DNA of 40,241 nucleotides from Candidatus Staskawiczbacteria bacterium (GTDB taxonomy: Bacteria; Patescibacteria; Paceibacteria; Paceibacterales; Staskawiczbacteraceae): assembly GCA_903835075.1 (NCBI GenBank), contig CAILLM010000007.1, positions 1-40,241 on the forward strand, in the 5' to 3' direction. Below the pieces are notes generated by a model. It was not told the DNA's origin and ran no database searches. It saw only the letters and a list, made by a program, of their open reading frames with translations. The translations under genes and the position numbers were made by a program. Each line of letters starts with the position of its first letter. The stretch's first letter is position 1. Shown in pieces: positions 39,020-40,241 of the stretch.

Positions 39020-40192
39020 ATGAAAATAAAAAATCATTATTTCATAAATTTAATCGCTTTAGTCCTGGGTGCTCTATTTTTAAGAATATATATAGAAAAA
39101 TTTCTTGATGATGGCAATCCTGTTTGGTTAAAAATAACAGGGGTGATGGTAATTATTATAGTTGGTGCATTTTTTGTTTTAAAAGGAACAGCAGAAATTA
39201 TAGAAGAAACAACGGGTGTTTTGAGTAGTAGAACAAAAATCGCTAGCGGATTATTGCAATCAATTGGTACTGCATTTCCAGATATGGTGTTGGGTATTGT
39301 GTCTGCAGTAATAAGTTTGGGCTTGGTAAAAGAAAATTATGCTTTGGCAATAAGTTTTGCAATTATAGCTGCTTCAACAACATTTGGGTCTAATATATAT
39401 AATATTGCTCATGCTGCTTGGTGTGTTTATAGGCAAAATCTTTCAAATAAAAAAGGTGCATCTGTGGCTATGTTGCCAGGGGTTAAATCCATGGGCAGAG
39501 TGGTTCCTATGAAGGATCATACTAGAAAGCCATCGTTGAAAGAAATGGATGTATCTTTGGATGTTTTAAATGCATTGTCACTTTTAACAATGTTTGTAGC
39601 AGTATCTATGGTAATTTTTGGCCGAGTTAATAATCCACCCTCAAATATATCGGGTGATGTTTATCAAATGATAATGCCCATTGGATGGTTGGTGTTGTTA
39701 TTGTGTGTTGCTGTAATGTATTTTTTTAGAAATAATAAAAGGGAAGATACATTGAATGAAGCAGAGCATAAAGAAGAACTGTATTTTGAAAAAAAATCAA
39801 CGTTAATAATTATATTTTATTTAGTAGTTTCAGGCATAGCTATATTATTTGCTGCTGAAAGTATGGTAAAGGCAGTACAAGTTTTTTGTTCGGTAACAGG
39901 GACTCCTTTTGTTATAGCGGGAGTTTTGGCTGGTGCCATAGGTTGTATTGGAGAAATGATTGTGGTCCATAACTTTACTGTGAATCCAAAAGGAAGAATT
40001 GGAGACGCTTTAGTTGGAGTTGCCATGGATAATATTGTTACTACAATGGGTGCCGCAGTAGTGGCTATTATAGGAGGAATTTTTTTGGGAGGAAATTCTT
40101 TAATTCTTATTTTTGTAATAATTCTTACACTCAACTCTGTCTTAATAGGGCAAATCTCAAAACTGAAAAATTACTTTTTAAAACAAAATTAG
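39020..40192 (+). CDS. Sodium/calcium exchanger family (CaCA) membrane protein
   Basis: About ten membrane helices in two halves. The alpha-1 repeat is SIGTAFPDMVLGIVSAV...AASTTFGSNIYNIAHA (about 81-130) and alpha-2 is AGAIGCIGEMIVVHNFTVNPKGRIGDALVGVAMDNIVTTMGAA in part (about 305-347); acidic residues typical of cation sites are kept (D88, E314). A cytoplasmic loop of about 60 residues separates the halves. 390 residues. Cation specificity (Ca, K or other) cannot be read from sequence. Follows recO by 16 bases. Confidence 0.85.
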   Translation: MKIKNHYFINLIALVLGALFLRIYIEKFLDDGNPVWLKITGVMVIIIVGAFFVLKGTAEIIEETTGVLSSRTKIASGLLQSIGTAFPDMVLGIVSAVISLGLVKENYALAISFAIIAASTTFGSNIYNIAHAAWCVYRQNLSNKKGASVAMLPGVKSMGRVVPMKDHTRKPSLKEMDVSLDVLNALSLLTMFVAVSMVIFGRVNNPPSNISGDVYQMIMPIGWLVLLLCVAVMYFFRNNKREDTLNEAEHKEELYFEKKSTLIIIFYLVVSGIAILFAAESMVKAVQVFCSVTGTPFVIAGVLAGAIGCIGEMIVVHNFTVNPKGRIGDALVGVAMDNIVTTMGAAVVAIIGGIFLGGNSLILIFVIILTLNSVLIGQISKLKNYFLKQN

Positions 40193-40204
40193 TCAGTTAA
40201 AAAC

Positions 40205-40241
40205 ATGAAGAAAAAAAAATATATATTTATAATTATATTTG
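40205..40241 (+). CDS. Start of a CDS cut by the window end
   Basis: ATG at 40205 followed by MKKKKYIFIIIF, a lysine-rich start running into a hydrophobic stretch, like a signal peptide or membrane anchor. Only 12 codons are visible. Confidence 0.5.
   Translation, partial: MKKKKYIFIIIF

Noticed and set aside
1..40241. Alternative genetic code (UGA as Gly) as in some CPR lineages
   Set aside because: TGA ends several intact genes (EndoQ, the 86-residue gene, the gene before recO) and is not seen inside conserved ones.

Overview
The window reads as a chromosome segment of a Candidate Phyla Radiation (Patescibacteria, probably Parcubacteria-like) bacterium. The DNA is AT-rich, genes are short and packed, and several start codons overlap the preceding stop. 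Housekeeping proteins are minimal: a stand-alone PolA-type 5'-3' exonuclease, a PilB without its usual N-terminal domain and a Mur ligase without the UDP-binding domain. Small lineage-type hypotheticals lie between conserved genes. TGA is used as a normal stop (endonuclease Q, the 86-residue gene, the smpB leader), so this is not a code-25 lineage. These traits are seen in the sequence; the lineage call is inference. No rRNA, tRNA, CRISPR array, insertion sequence or prophage was seen.

Layout. 0-9 kb: dnaN, then a leftward block (class A PBP, small acidic protein, ruvC, yebC, ComEA/lamin-tail protein), a rightward pair (S-component-like membrane protein overlapping a CofE-like gamma-glutamyl ligase), a small hypothetical, and ruvB leftward. 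9-12 kb: a structured RNA gene between ruvB and pilB, a DHH-like protein, tsaE, and an 86-residue orphan gene with its own promoter and terminator. 12-16 kb: three different near-perfect palindromes upstream of a promoter, then exonuclease, HAMP protein, mutM and holA, converging on rpsT. 16-22 kb: uvrB leftward; ruvA, Nudix, Mur ligase, two small proteins and NIF3-like protein rightward. 22.1-22.3 kb: a second structured RNA gene. 22.3-27.7 kb: EF-Tu-domain-like protein, a two-domain hypothetical, endonuclease Q, greA, polX and a Nudix hydrolase. 27.7-31 kb: orphan genes flank a leftward smpB-ssrA-infC-rpmI-rplT cluster. 31-40 kb: pyrH, argS, a histidine phosphatase, ileS, recO and a CaCA exchanger.

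Functionally the window is rich in DNA maintenance (sliding clamp, clamp-loader delta, RuvA/B/C, UvrB, MutM, endonuclease Q, PolX, RecO, exonuclease). It also carries translation and ribosome rescue (tmRNA, SmpB, IF3, L35, L20, S20, IleS, ArgS), wall synthesis, and a type IV pilus/ComEA DNA-uptake signature.

The most notable signals are these. First, two promoter-to-terminator RNA genes fold into long 6S-like structures. Second, short GC-rich palindromic elements sit in frame inside uvrB, ileS, ruvA, holA, mutM, rpsT and comEA; one 26-base element lies in uvrB and ileS in different reading frames. Third, a leader ORF before smpB repeats SmpB's first seven codons, followed by such a palindrome. 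Fourth, a tmRNA is wedged 13-14 bases from both neighbouring genes and encodes a tag ending ALAYA. Fifth, three dyad palindromes line up upstream of the exonuclease gene.
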